Assembly: GCF_031755915.1 (NCBI RefSeq)
Contig: NC_083388.1
Span: 3,355,501 to 3,419,500 of the forward strand
DNA length: 64,000 nt
Origin: Ziziphus jujuba
Taxonomy: Eukaryota; Streptophyta; Magnoliopsida; Rosales; Rhamnaceae
Direction: 5' to 3'
Shown: piece after piece, positions 21,918 through 35,453 of the stretch
Layout: each line of letters begins with the position of its first letter
How positions within the stretch are numbered: position 1 is the first letter of the stretch
Position numbers and translations under genes: made by a program
The notes under the pieces: model-generated
Database searches by the model: none
The model's input: only the letters and a program-made list of their open reading frames with translations
What the model was told of the DNA's origin: nothing

Positions 21918-23595
21918 TGGGAACCAACGAGGAAATATGCCATGTAACTTGTTGATCCAACATCTAAGAATTTCCAACATGGAAATGGTTGAGCAAAGAC
22001 CTTGGCAATGAATATCCTCCAAACTGGTTTCCACCAAAGTTGATGCTTATAAAGCTGGTTCCAAATGCTTCAGGTAATGTGCCTTCAAAGCTATATTCAT
22101 CCTTAGGTTCGGTATGGACAGGCTATTGCTGAAATTTCCAAGACAATGTGGAATTTTACCTGCTAGGTCGTTGTGGGAAAAGTCTCTATAGCTTCTAGAT
22201 ATTTTAGATGATGGCAAATGGATGATGAAACCTCTCCAGTAAGATTGTTTGTGGAGATGGAGAAGAAAGTTGTACCCGTAGGTGGAATAGGAAGTTTATC
22301 CTCAAGTAAGGTTAACATGAAAATCTAGTACTACATTGTTCTTTGATGAATTTCTGTCAAATAGTTGTTTGAAACGCTTAAAATCAACAATGAATCCTTA
22401 CCCCACTTCAAAGAACCATAGGGGGAATTGGCCATGAATTTCATTGTTCGAAAGATCTAGACTTTCAATGCATTTAAAAGCCTTCAAAAAATGAGGGATT
22501 TCTTTGATGTTGCATGAAGATAGATACACATAGTAAGATTGGTAACTTTAAGAAATTATCGTAGAACAATAAAAGTTTGTTGAAGAGTTATTGGATTTTT
22601 CATCTCTGAAAACATGGCTCTCTCCACAATTCTGCTTAGGTTATTCGACGAAAGCACTAAATAAATCAGATTCTTGAGTTTGAAGACACATATGGGAATA
22701 GGTCCATATAGCTTATTGTTATTTAATCAATGAAGTTTAATTTATTAAAAAAAAAAAAAAAAAACTCTTCTATTTCACAAATATTATGCATTAGCAAGTC
22801 TGTTTTGGAGAAACAGATATTGTAGAGATGGCATAGGGACAAGCCAAGGAGGTATTGTCCCATTTAACATGTTTAGATGACAAGTCAAGTTCTCATTAGT
22901 TTTGAAAGTCCAGATGCATATTCAGGGAAAGAACTTGAGAGCTGATTATTTGTAAAATCCAAATCCAAAAGTTGAGTAAGGTTGAATATTAAGGAGAGCA
23001 ATTAACCTTTGAATCTATTACTCGCAAGAGATACACGACTCGGTTTACTAAATTTCTCGAACATATTTGGAAATTGACCTTCAAAATTATTTTCTTTATG
23101 AATGAAAAAGGAAAGCTGGGCAAGATTATAAGAGGATGGAAACCCACCACTTAAATTGTTATATGAGAGGTCAACATAAGTTAACTTTGTTTGAGGTTTC
23201 CCATAGACAAGGGAAGCAACCCTGTGAAATTAATGGTAGTTTCTTGAGATCTGAAATATCTGAGAGTAGTCATCCAGTTAGACTCTGGAAATGAACCTGT
23301 GAAACCATTAAGAGGTCAAAAAGGATGATAGGTTCATCATTAAATTGAGAGGCATTGAATCCATATCTATCCTGTTGAGAAAAAGTTCTCTTAACCTGGT
23401 TAGGTGCATAACAAGACCTTTCATAAAAAATATATCCAATTTTAAACCATAATTTCTCAGATAGATCAAAAGAAACCAATCCCGAAAGATGATACTAATG
23501 AAGTGGGATTTTACCAAAAAAGTTTGAAAATGAGAGGTTGAGATGTGTGAGACTAGAAAACCCACCAAACTTTGAAGAATTTGAGACTGATCAAA

Positions 23596-24062
23596 TGTTG
23601 TGGTTCTTTGACCATTATAGAGAAGAAATATGAGAAGAAAAATAAAAAGAAATTTTATTACTCTCTTGGAAATATAATACAAAACACAAACTTCTCTCTC
23701 TCTCATATTCTCATGTGGAATCTCTCTCTATTTACTATCAAACTCTCTTCTAGAGTTTCAACTCTTCGCTCAAGCTCTTTCTGAAGTCTTAACAGCTCTC
23801 AACACTCCTCACTTGAGACGATATTGAGATTGCTCAGCTTGGCTTAGAGATGCAATGGGATGGAGCCTATTTATAGGCTCATAAGGTCGATTGCATGGCC
23901 ACCATTTTCAACCGGTTCTGACAGTCAACACCGACCTCTACCACTGCCCACAATTGTTGAGCAAGTTGTAGTTTGGTGTTAAATGCAGCAATGGCCATTG
24001 TTAAAAATGGTGAGCTGCTGGTTTCACATTGTTGGTGCAATGTGGTGCGGCTAGACTTCACA
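23596..24062 (-). repeat. 3' LTR of C2
   Basis: 467 bp; on + TGTTGTGGTTC to GACTTCACA. Contains a TATA-like CCTATTTATAGG palindrome at about 23868-23879. Confidence 0.93.
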
Positions 24063-24095
24063 ATTCTCCCCCTCCAACTGCATTTAAACTGATGG

Positions 24096-27000
24096 TCATC
24101 TGCCATCCATTCTAGCTATGTCTTTGCACAGCTTCAGCTTCTCTTGAGCAACGACTTTTGTTAGCATATCTGCTGGATTCTCTTTTGTATGGATCTTCAT
24201 CAGTTTCAGCAACTATTGATCTATTACTTTGCGTATCCAATGATAGCAGATGTCAATGTGCTTTGTACGAGTTCTTGCTCAAATCTATGGCACTTTGGTT
24301 ATCATAATGTATCTTATAGTCTTCTTGCTTGATGCCCAGTTCTATGAGAAAATGCTTTAACCACAACATTTTCTTACCCGCTTCTGCTGCGGCTGTGTAC
24401 TCTGCTTTAGTAGTGGATAAAGCAACATACTTCTACAATCTTGACTGCCATGACACAGCTCCCCCTGCAAAAGTGTAGAGATAACCTGAAATAGACTTTT
24501 TATTATCAAGGTCTTCGGCCATATCTGCAACTGTATAGCCTTCTAAGAATGGGTCACCTCCCCTGTAGCATAAACATAGCTTTGATGTACTTTTCAGATA
24601 CCTGAGAATCCACTTGACTGCTTCCTAATATTTCTTTCTAGGATTTGAAAGAAATCTGCTCACGACGCCTACTGCATGAGTAATGTCTGGTCTAGTACAC
24701 ACCATTGCATACATCAGACTTCCTACCGCTGAAGAATATGGTACTGAAGTCATCTCCTCTATCTCTTCTTTGGATAAAAGGCACAATCTCTTGCTCAACT
24801 TGAAATGATTTACAAGTGGAATGTTAACTGCTTTGGCTTTATCCATGTTGAATCTCTTTATCACTCGTTTAACATACTTCTCTTGAGATAGCCATAACCT
24901 TCTGTTCTTCCTGTCTCGGATCATTTACATTCCCAAAATTTGTTGAGCTGGTCCTAAGTCTTTCATATCAAAGGACTTAGACAATTCCTTCTTCAGCTGA
25001 CTAATTTCCATTGCATCCTGTCCAATGATCAATATGTCGTCTACATATAGCAAAAGTACAATGAAGCTTTCATCTGGAAATTTTGAATATAAACACACTA
25101 GTCTGCTGCAATCCTCTTATAGACTTGACTCACCATAAACAAGTCAAACTTCTTGTACCATTGTCTTGGTGCTTGCTTGAGGCCATACAAGCTCTTCTTC
25201 AGCTTGCATACGAGGTTTTCTTTTCCTAAAACCTCAAATCCTTCTGGCTACTTCATGTAGATTTCTTCATATAAATCACTGTGAAGAAATGCGGTCTTCA
25301 CATTCATCTGTTCAAGCTCCAGGTTTAGACTTGCTACTAAAACAAAAATGACTCGAATTGAAGTCATTTTTACCATTGGTGAAAAAATCTCGTTAAAGTC
25401 AATTCCTTTCTTCTGAAGAAATCCTTTTACCACCAATCGAGCTTTGTATTTCATTACCCTTCTGCTGCCATTCTTTTTTAAGCTTGAACACCCATTTATT
25501 CTTTAGTGCCTTCTTTCCCGTTGGAAGCTAAACCAACTCATAAGTATGATTTTCTGCAAGGATTTCATGTCATCTTGCATTGCTTGCAGCTACTTTTCCT
25601 TATCTTGATGAGAAACAGTTTCCTGAAACTGTCTGGCTCCCCCTTTTCAGTAAGCAGAATATACTCAGATTTTGAAAATCTCTTTAATGGAATTCGGCTT
25701 CGTTCAGATCTCCGAACTTGTAAACTACTGTTTTCAGGAGGTGTACCATCATCTGACAGCTGTGATGGCCCTGCAGTTTCTTAAGAGGATTGAGTCTCCC
25801 CCTTCTCAATATCCATTTCTTCCTCCTGGTCTGCTTTTGGCATATCTTCATGCACCTCATTATCCTTTGTGGCTATTTGTGCTGGTGCAGGATTAGAACC
25901 AAAATTCTCGGCACTAAAACTATGATTAGGAGACATTCTAAGCTTTTCGATGTCTTCTATTATCTGGTTTTCATGGAATACTACATCCCTGCTTCTAATA
26001 ATCTTCTTTGTCTTTGGGTCCTATAACCTGTATCCGAATTTTTCATCTCCATATCCTATAAAGATGCATGGAGTAGATCTTGCATCGCGTTTCTGTCTAA
26101 GCTCCTTGGATACATGTACATAAGCTAAACAACCAAACACTCTTAAGTGAGAGTAGGAGGGAATCTTACTCGACCACACTTTCTCCGGAATTTCAAAATT
26201 TAATGGTACAGAAGGTGATCTGTTGATTAAATAGCAGGCGGCACGAACAGCTTCTCTCCAGAATGACTTTAGTAGCTTAGCCATACTGATCATACTTCTG
26301 ACATTTTCCATAATGGTTCGGTTCATTCTCTCGGCAACTCTATTATGTTGTGGGGTGCGAGGGACCGTCTTCTCATGTCGAATGTTATGTCTTCTGCAAT
26401 AGGCATCGTACTCCTTGGAAGTAGACTCGCCTCCATTATCTGAGTGGAGACATTTCAGCTTCTTTCCTATTTCACGCTCTACCATGGTATGAAACAGTTT
26501 GAAGTAATCCAATACGTGGTCCTGTATCTTCAAGAAATATACCCACACCTTCCGAGAAGCATCATCAATGAAGGTCAGGAAATACCTATTGCCATTTAAT
26601 GATTCCACCTCTATGGGACCACAAATATCAGAGTGCATAAAACTGAGCAACTCTGATCTTCTCGATGCAGAGGAAGTGAAAGAGACTCTATATTGCTTAC
26701 CAAACAAGTAGTGACTACAAGGATCTAGCTCAGCGTCCTTGTAAACAGTGATAAGCTTCTTCTTTGCCAAAGTAGACAATCCTTTTTCACTTATGTGGCT
26801 GAGTCTCTCATGCCACAGATTTTGAGATGCCTCACTTTCCGCAATGTTAAGGCTATCCGCATATATCTTCACATGAGTCTTGTACAATGTTCCACAAATA
26901 TGTCCTCGGGCAACAACTATAGCACCTTTTGTCATTTTCCACGTGCCTTTGCTGAAATGGTTGTCATAGCCTTGCTTGTCTAAGGCTGCTCCCGAAAGTA

Positions 27001-28040
27001 GATTAAGGCGAAGATCTGGAACATGACGGACATCCTTCAAAGTGATTGTACAACCAACATTCGTTTTTATCTGAACATCACCAGTTCCCACAATCTTTGT
27101 GAAACTGGAATTTCCCATCTTTACCGTACCAAAGTCTCTTACTTTGTACGTTTTGAAGAAATCTCTATGTGGAATGACATGGTAGGATGCTCCAGTATCA
27201 ACTACCCACTCAACGTCTTTGGTTGCTATATGAAAGCATGTCTCTTCTTTGATAGAGTAGAGCGTCACTTCTTCTGTAACAATGACTAGTGTCTCTCCAT
27301 CCTTCTTTAGCTGATTACCTTGGAGTCTCTGCTCTCTCAACAACTTTTTGCAGTTCTTCTTCATGTGACCCTACAGGCCACAATGATAGCACTTATATGA
27401 TGATTTCCTGCCGTCTGTAGATCTGCCTCTCTGTGATGAGGGCATGTGACTGGTCCATGCCAATGTCCTTTCTCCTGACCTCTTCATTAAATAGGGCATC
27501 CTTAACCATAGACATAGTAAGTTTACCATTTGGAGTCGAATTGCTGAGAGAGACTACCCGTGTCTCCCAACTATCTGGAAGAGAGCTTAGAAGTAGGAGA
27601 GCCTAATCCTCATCCCCTAGTTGGTAATCCACAATAGATAGTTGATTTACCAAGCTCCAGAACTCACTGGTATGCTCGGCTACAAAAGTTCCACTCTGTA
27701 ATTTTAGATTTACCAATCGCTTAAGCAACAAGGCTTTGTTTTGAGCAGTCTTGGCTTGGTACATGTCCTCCAATTTTTTCCATAGGGCATATGCATCCGT
27801 TTCCTTTGCTACATGATGGAAAACACTATGATCGATCCATTGCATGATCTAACCGATCGTTTTTTTATTTAATTTTTTCCATTCTACTTCTTTGCTGGAA
27901 TACAAGTTTACTCTTTTAGCTTCTATAAGATCAAAAAAATCCTTACAATTGAGGAGATCTTCCATCCGAGGTCTCCAAAGTGTATAATTTATGGCAGTGA
28001 GCTTAACCATAACTCCCGAAGATGATTCTTCCATTGACAT
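24096..28040 (-). pseudogene. C2 gag-pol remnant
   Basis: Reads from ATG 28040 (MSMEESSSGVMVKLTAINY) to about 24096, interrupted many times. Stops lie at 27849 and 27603, and a TAG sits inside the zinc knuckle (CYHCGL, stop, GHMKKNC). The longest intact piece, 27364-26021, holds protease VVDTGASYH, GAG-pre-integrase LWHERLSHISEKG and integrase motifs HSDICGP, SDNGGE and PQHNRVAERMNRT. RT pieces include KYKARLVVKGF and YVDD (near 25030); the RNase H part lies at 24924-24130. It is similar in order and motifs to TNT1-type copia. No functional polyprotein. Confidence 0.9.
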
Positions 28041-28570
28041 AATGGCTTGATAAAAAATGGAGCTGAATTTGGCAAAACAAAGTTAACCATTGCATCCGGA
28101 ACGGCTAAAAATGGTGGACTTGACTCTTTTGGGGTCAAAATATAATTACCAAAAAATTTAGGGTAAAAATGCAATTTCATAAAATTCTGGGATCAAACTG
28201 TAAATATAGAAACTATAGGGCCTCAATTTCAGAAAATTTTGATGATGTGGCAATTGTGATGATGTGTCAACACGTGGTAGATGACGTGGTTGACAACGTG
28301 TCGGTCGTGTGGCAGATGACGTGGTCGTCTTCAACCTCCAGACAGTGCGTGCGGCGCGTGTTGTGCGTGACCTACTGCAGAAAATTTCGGGTGGCGCATG
28401 TAGGTGCATGCAGAGTCGCGTTACTCTCTGACGAACTTGGTTTTTCTCGTCTCGTCAAGTTATTTCACCTGGTATTGTCAAATTATTGATTTGATCAATG
28501 TTTCGAAACACCAACTTAAAGAACAGAAGCTCTGTTTCTTCAAATTTTGAACCCAAACTCTCAACCTGGA
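28041..28570 (-). other. C2 leader between primer site and gag, with ACGT motif cluster
   Basis: Noncoding leader of about 530 bp. 28271-28324 contains CACGTGG, TGACGTGG, AACGTGTC and TGACGTGG within 54 bp; ACGT cores in this context are typical plant bZIP binding sites. A regulatory role is inference. Confidence 0.5.
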
Positions 28571-28584
28571 GCTCTGATACCACT

Positions 28585-29049
28585 TGTTGTAGTTCTTTGA
28601 CCACTATAGAGAAGAAATATGAGAAGAAAAAAAAAATTTCTATTACTCTCTTGAAAATAGAATACAAAACACAAACTTCTCTCTCTCTCAGTTTCTCACG
28701 TGGAATCTCTCTCTCTATTTACTATCAAACTCTCTCCTAGGGTTTCAACTCTTCTCTCAAGCTCTCTCTAGAGTTTTAACAGCTCTCAACACTCTTCACT
28801 TGGGATGATATTGAGATTGCTCGGCTTGGCTTAGAGATGCAACGGGATGGAGCCTATTTATAGGCTCATAAGATCGGTTGCATGGCCACCATTTTCAACC
28901 GGTTCTGACAGTCAACATCGACCTCTGTCACTGCCCACAATTGTTGAGCAAGTTGTAGTTCAATGTTAAATGCAGCAATGGCCATTGTAAAAAATGGTGA
29001 GCTGCTGGTTTCACACTGTAGGTGCAGTGTGGTGCGGCTGGACTTCACA
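28585..29049 (-). repeat. 5' LTR of C2
   Basis: 465 bp; on + TGTTGTAGTTC to GACTTCACA, adjacent to the primer site and followed by TCAAA. Confidence 0.93.
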
Positions 29050-29470
29050 TCAAAGTCATTGCTAGCAAGGTTTAGCCTCTGAAGTTGAAAAAGGAGGAAA
29101 AAGCTGCTATTAGAATGGATGGTGCCTTGAAGCCTGCTGCATCTAAGATCAAGGTCAATGACATTACCTGTGTCATCATCACAATACCCTCCTTCCATGA
29201 ATCCATTTTCGGATATGACTCACTGGCTTCTCCATTAATGTAGCAATGGGATGCAAATTTTAGAAACAGAAAAGATGCTCTAGACTTGAAACAAAGCAAC
29301 CATCCGTTCAGGAAGGACACAATACTATATCTTCTTAAGAAGACAAAGTAAGATGAGGAAGAACAAGTAAGTTTGAGTTTTGAAGAAGAAGAAGAACCAA
29401 GAAGATGATGAGGAAGCCAAAAAAAAAAAAAAAAAACCTTTATTGCAAGGATTAAGAATCCCATGTTCAA

Positions 29471-30092
29471 TGGTCTAAACAATGAGTGCTTAGTATATGA
29501 TTATCAATATTGTTGAGGAAGAAGAGGATTTGATTAGTATACATTGAAGAATTTTATCTATATAATATTTGATTAAGATACCACATTAAGTGTCTAGTTT
29601 TTGTAATTAAGAACTTGAGTTCTGTTTTTGTTTTTGTTTTTGTATTTATTATTATTCTTTTTATATCTTTTACGTCTAAACTATTTTTATCATTAAGGTT
29701 ACTTAAATATAAGATCTCACAAATAGAAGAGTAAAATCATTGCTATGAAGTGATTTTGATAGGGATCCTTTACGAATTTTGAATGTAGTTATTGTATAAG
29801 ATGGATGCTATATGGTTAGTCAATTTTTGTAATATATTAACGTCACACCAGAACTTTGGTAATTATTATTGGGCATATACAGATATAAAAGCATTAAGTT
29901 TTATTCTTGACTTCTAAAGGTTATGATTGACCCGGGCTGGGTATGGAGGTAGCAACTCAATCCAGATAAAGAGGTAAAGTAAATAGTGACTGACAGGATC
30001 AGGTTAAGCAGGATGGATTGGCCGCTGCTCTTTAATCTTTTTATTTTGAGCTTTATTCGCCCGACCGACCTTTGTGATAGAAAAGATGTATA

Positions 30093-30128
<36 letters not shown>

Positions 30129-30523
30129 ATGAGGAGTGAGGAAATTTGATCTCATAATCCTCTAGTACACTGTAAGATTGAACTATCCCACCACAAGGAC
30201 TTCCCGAGTAAATTAATGCCCTTTTCAGGATCGGTTAAATTAATACTATTATTATTATTAATTCGAAATATTATTATTAGATGTGATAGATTATTAGATT
30301 TGAGAGATTGGATTTCATGTCGTTTTATAATAGACTAGTGATCGTGTCATTTAGCACAATATCTATCTCATAAAAAGAAAATGGTTAAATCAGAAGAAAT
30401 GCGGCATTTGTCCATGGGAATATATGATCCCATCTGTCCGATTAAAAACAGACTAAACAGGATAACATACTTAAACATGTTTTTATGAATTACTTTCCCT
30501 TAACAGAACTCCCCCCACACCCC

Positions 30524-30554
<31 letters not shown>

Positions 30555-30850
30555 AAGCAAAAAACAAAAACAAAAACAAAAACCAAAAAAAAAAAAAAAA
30601 AGAAAAAAAAAAACAAAACAAAACAAAATCAAACACACAAACTAAAGAGAAATTAAATTGAAAGTAATTGTACACAATTTATAGTCTATAAGTTCAAAAA
30701 ACTATAATATTCAAGTATATTTCTATGATTCAAATTCATGTTTTCATAACATAAATAAAGATGTTCAATTACAAAAGTTATCTTTTTCATCAATTTTATA
30801 ATCATACTTAATATGCCAAAAAAATAATAATAATAAACTAAGTGGTTTCC

Positions 30851-30891
<41 letters not shown>

Positions 30892-33384
30892 AAAAACCTA
30901 GAGTAAAGAAGTATATGTAGTTCCAAAATTAAAGGAAAAGTTCATATAAATGTACCTGATCGGTATCATATACGTATTAAAATAATTCAATTTTAATCAA
31001 CCATTCTATTGGAAAATTTAATTAAAAAAAAAACCCAAGGAAAATGGTGCCCTATGGCTATACGACACTAAAATACCAGATTTTTCCAATAAAATATTTC
31101 AAAAAATTTACATTTTTCGTAAAACACTGTTGATGTTTTATATGTTTTGGAGAGCTATATCCAAAACAATATAGGGGATGAAAAAATTAAGTTTACCAGG
31201 TGGAATTGGACCTGGGCCGCTGGCCCAGATGGACTCAAGCCTAGGTCAGTTCTCTTAAACTTGGGCCTCTACTGTGGGATTTGGCAGCCCTATGGCGTTG
31301 GGCGTCATCAACGGGGCCTCTACCCTGTGGGCCTGGTCCAAGTGGGTTCAGCCTAGGATGACCTAAGCCTTTGTAGATTTAGCCTTGACTTTTGAGCCAC
31401 ATGGAATTAGGCCAACCCTGTTAACCTGATTTATTGGGCAAGTTGCGCATCGACCTCTGCAGCCCATATAGGATTTTATGGAAATAGGCTTAGGTTTTGG
31501 GAGCCTTATCTATGTGCTCTCCTTTTGTTTTTTTTTTTTAATAAACAAAAATATTTTTTCTTCTTTGAAACGAAGTGTTTTTATCCATTAATGACAAAAC
31601 ATTATGGTTAAAATGAATTTTTTTTTTCTTAATGTTTCCTCTAGCATTTTTTGATATCCCCAAAAAAAAAAAAAAAAAAAAGAAATAATAACATTTTTGA
31701 CGAAATTTTATTTGGTAATTCAAATTGTAATTAAATATATATTTTTTTAAAAAAATCATTGTTTTGACCTTTTTTTCAGTTAGTAATTCATTTTTTTTAA
31801 TTATCCTAACAAATATGAAATTTTAAGTTTGTATTCACTAATCTTTCCCAAAATTTGAAGCTTTTATATTTTTAAAATTATAATTTTGACCAAAATATAA
31901 TATATATATATATATATAATTTATATATAATTTACTCACCATAAAAGAAAGAAGCCACTTGACAATCATAGCCGTACAATACCAACAACACATTAAAAAA
32001 AAAAAAAAAACCTGAAGAATAATTAAATTTACAATAAATAAATAAATAAATAGCAACAAAAATTGAATAAAATACAAATATAATATGTACATATTAAATT
32101 AATACTCTTTTTACCCTTTTATATATTAATATAAAACTGTAGTAATCAAGTAAAAGAACAAAAAGAATATATATCAAAAATCATAACCTACCTAACATTG
32201 ATTATATTCTCTAAAAATGACACAATAATACCAGATCAAGAAGGGCCTATTTAAGAGAAGTATTTCCATGCAGTAGAGACAATTGTCATTTTCACCTTTT
32301 TTAAAGATGATAGTCATCTAAATTATTGAAACTGAATAAGCAAATTAAGAAAAAGATACCCCTATTGGCACAAAATAAAATTTGAGAACCAAAACAAATG
32401 TGCATACAAATTATGAATCCATAATATCTCTGTTGGTTAAGTTATTGGATATAATTAACTATTTTACCAATTTTTGAATGCTAAGCCTTGTGTCAGTATT
32501 TTAATTGTTCTATTTGGTTTTGCAAATATATTTCATTTCTTTTTCACAGATAGAGAATCTTTCTTTCTATCAAAAAAAAAAAAGACAATCTTTGTTTCTA
32601 AAAATTAAAATAATTTAATAAATAAGTGATTTATTACTATTATACTTTATCTATTACGTTGGGATAGGGAGTTAACATCGTTACATATGTTTGACATATA
32701 TTTAATATGGGTAAAAAAGCACCATAGGAAAATAGAAATATATATTTAATTTTGTCGTACTTTCAGCTGCTTACTTCTCCAATCCCAAACTGATTTCAAG
32801 AAGACGGAAAAGCAAAAGCTGGGTGGACATGCCGAAAGAACTTTTGTTTTATGCTTATTGTAATGTTATATAAGTTTACATTCACATAAATTTTTATATA
32901 ATTCAGATTAATAATAATGATCAAATGCAAAGGTCAGATGAAAAATCAATGATCATCTCGTGTAAAATTTGATTTTTAGGCAGCCAAAAATTATGGTCAC
33001 GTACGGAAAATGAAATATGCCTGAATATTCAATAAACCAGTCTCTCAAGAACATTTGGTAAAAATAATAATAATAATAATAATAATAATAATTGGTATTG
33101 ATATCATACAAAATTAAATATAATATCATTTAATTAATGGTCTATTTTGTTTTTGTCTTTCTTTAATTCTCAATAATTATTTTCCTTGTTTCCAATATAT
33201 ATGAGACTAATCAGAGAACTACTAGCTTAATGTTTTGCATGAAGTACTTGATTAATGTTTAGTTAACTACAGACTAATCAGAAAGCAGTCTTGATTAACA
33301 TTTGACACTTAAGATCTCAGCAGAATGGTTTTTCTTTGGAAGTTAAGGAACTTAATCTCATGACAAATTGCTCTCAAGGAAGTC
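29471..33384. other. Long AT-rich intergenic region with simple repeats
   Basis: 29480-29560 resembles the core promoter of the other RLPs. Then: TA/TG microsatellite 30089-30131, poly-C 30521-30544 followed by A-rich sequence, poly-A 30851-30889, poly-A 31662-31681, TA tract 31901-31918, AAT repeat 33063-33092. A GC-richer island with several TGGGCC/GGCCCA motifs spans about 31190-31480. No gene recognised. Confidence 0.6.
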
Positions 33385-33500
33385 CAAAGTATTTAAAGAA
33401 GTCATATTCAAAGCCTAAATAGCTCTTATGAAATGCATCTACTTCTGTTTGTTCATCACGGCGACTTCCTTGAGTTTTAGAGATTATAAGGAATTAATAA
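33385..33500. repeat. Conserved RLP 3' flank block
   Basis: Contains CCTAAATAGCTCTTATG.AATGCATCTACTTCTGTT, shared with 56965-57080 downstream of RLP pseudogene 4. It lies 3' of the RLP stop in both cases and may be 3' UTR. Confidence 0.6.
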
Positions 33501-33701
33501 CTGTCGATCTCTGTATTAATTTTCAACTTAATTAACAAACCAAACACAAATTACAAACACTAGTCTCCATATATTATCTACGATTAAAATACTACTAAAA
33601 TTAGTGGGGACCATAGAGTACTCTTGCTGTCTCATTATTGAACAAATTTTGCGGTTTCTCTTTCAATCTTCAAATTTCCTAATGTTGAAATTTGAACCCT
33701 G

Positions 33702-33736
<35 letters not shown>

Positions 33737-34742
33737 AAGAATTAATTTTTACAAATCAAGTCCTGTTCCAAAATGAAAAAAAAATAAAATTACAGAAAAT
33801 ATAAAGTAGGACAATCATTTGACATATCCCAAACAAACAAACCTTCACATATTTTTATTGTATGGCCTTTGTCCACCTTTCGTTGATTTTCTCCTTCAAC
33901 GATAAAAGCATAGAAACTATCTCCATCTTCCTCTAAACAACAAAAAGGATCCCGTAACCATTCCATAAACAATCCCACATGCGTACCCAAATGGTATGGC
34001 ATGCCAGTTAAACAAATTTTCATGCTCCATTTTATCTTCTTGTTCGAAGCTTGGCCATAAAGTTGATTGTGATCCCTCATCATCATCGTTGCATTTTCTT
34101 GTCAATGGAAATCCACATAGTCCCAAGTTACCTTCGAATGAATCATTTTCGAACATATTAAATTGTCTGCCCTGTGGTATAGGTCCAGTAAGCCTGTTCC
34201 ATGACAGGTTTAAGAATGAACGATATGTTAAACTTGTCAATTCTTTAGGAATCTCCCCGGTTAGATTGTTTGAACAAAGATCCAACCCTTCAAGATTTCC
34301 CAGTAGACCTATAGATGCTGGGATTTGATTGGTGAAGTTGTTGTGAAATAAATTCAAGCTCTTGAGACATTTGAGCTCTCCAATTTCCTTTGGTATCTTC
34401 CCCTGAAACTTGTTATCCGATAAATCAATAGTTGTCAATATGGTCAAGATTTTCACATATTCAACTTCTAGTCCTTTGATTGTCAACACCACAGAGTCGC
34501 TGTAAGATGAGTCTTCCTCTCCAATGTATTGCCTGTCAGTACATTTTGATTCATGGACATTCATCATGGCATTAAAACTTTTAAAATATGCATTTGGGAA
34601 TGCACCACTGAAATTGTTGTTGGAGATGTTAAAAATTTTCAACATGGGAAAAATGTTGCTAGTTTTGAAACCTCTAACAAAACCATGGAAATTATTTGAC
34701 GGCAAAACAAGAACCTACAATTCTGGAAGAGTTTCCAACTAT

Positions 34743-35389
34743 TGTGGAATTCAGAGAACTAAGAACAAAAACAGCAAAGAACACACAACATGATTTAACG
34801 AGGTTCAGCCAAAGAATGCCTACGTCCTCGTGCTCAAGTTCTATGAGCTTCTGCTATTTTATTATCTGTTGAGGAGATTACAAGTTTGCAGGTTCTCCAA
34901 TGGTGATTCACACAGAGAACACCCAAGAAAGACCAACCCGTTAGCCCCTTTTACACCCTCTCTCAGATTATTCACAAAGTTTCACAAAGAAACTTCAATT
35001 ACCCTTATAGAACTCTTTTAGGAATTGAAACAACAAAGAAAGAACAGATCTCTCTCTCTCACAAACCCAGAAAAACAACTCACAAAGAAGGTTCTGCAAC
35101 TCTGAATTTTCTACTCTCTACGGAGAAGAAAAAGAAGTTAAAATCTGGTGTATATTAAATAGCCTTTTAACTCCCTGTTATAACCAACCTAACCACTGCA
35201 CCTGCATTGCACGTGTTTTAGTTAATTAAAACAAACTTCAAAACGTTGTCGTTCCCTTTTGAAGTACTTAAACCCATCAAAGAAAGGCTGCTGTTCCATC
35301 CTCTTCTTTCTTTATCTGAGAGCACCAGTTCAATCACTGAAGCACAGCTGAACTTTATTTCCTCAGCTCTTGAGGATTAATTCCTCACA
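34743..35389 (-). repeat. 3' LTR of C3
   Basis: 647 bp; on + TGTGGAATTCAG to TTCCTCACA. A polypurine-type sequence (GGTGGAGAAA on minus) lies just inside. Confidence 0.9.
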
Positions 35390-35453
35390 TTTCTCCACCT
35401 AATCCTCAAGAGCTTAAATATAGCAGAAATTTTAAGAACCATCCTTCCAAACT

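Larger units (their letters stand above)
23596..29049 (-). mobile_element. Ty1/copia element C2 (TNT1-like), degenerate
   Basis: Minus-strand element. LTRs lie at 23596-24062 (3') and 28585-29049 (5'); target duplication TCAAA at 23591-23595 and 29050-29054; primer site at 28571-28582 (GCTCTGATACCA on +); polypurine tract GGAGGGGGAGAAT (minus) next to 24063. The LTRs differ at roughly 30-40 of 465 sites by eye, the most diverged pair in the window, so this is the oldest of the four full-length insertions. Confidence 0.94.
21918..29470 (-). pseudogene. RLP pseudogene 1, split by copia element C2
   Basis: Cf-type leucine-rich-repeat receptor-like protein; intact relatives sit at the plasma membrane and sense pathogen or developmental signals with SERK/SOBIR kinases. 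The N-terminal part is at 29055-29470 (signal-peptide-like hydrophobic run, then DSWKEG, GNVIDLDLRCSRLQGTIHSN). The LRR part continues at 23595-21918 (for example LTRLRELFLNRIDMDSM and NLSSFLTS). C2 (23596-29049) lies exactly between them with a TCAAA target duplication. Both parts are full of frameshifts and stops, and the C-terminal repeats, cap and membrane helix are missing. The 3' end is approximate. Confidence 0.85.

Noticed and set aside
30521..30544. Poly-C tract as telomere-like sequence
   Set aside because: No TTTAGGG-type repeat is present.
31147..31356. 69-codon frame in the GC-rich island as a gene
   Set aside because: No recognisable domain, low-complexity proline/glycine/leucine composition, and no exon or neighbouring support.
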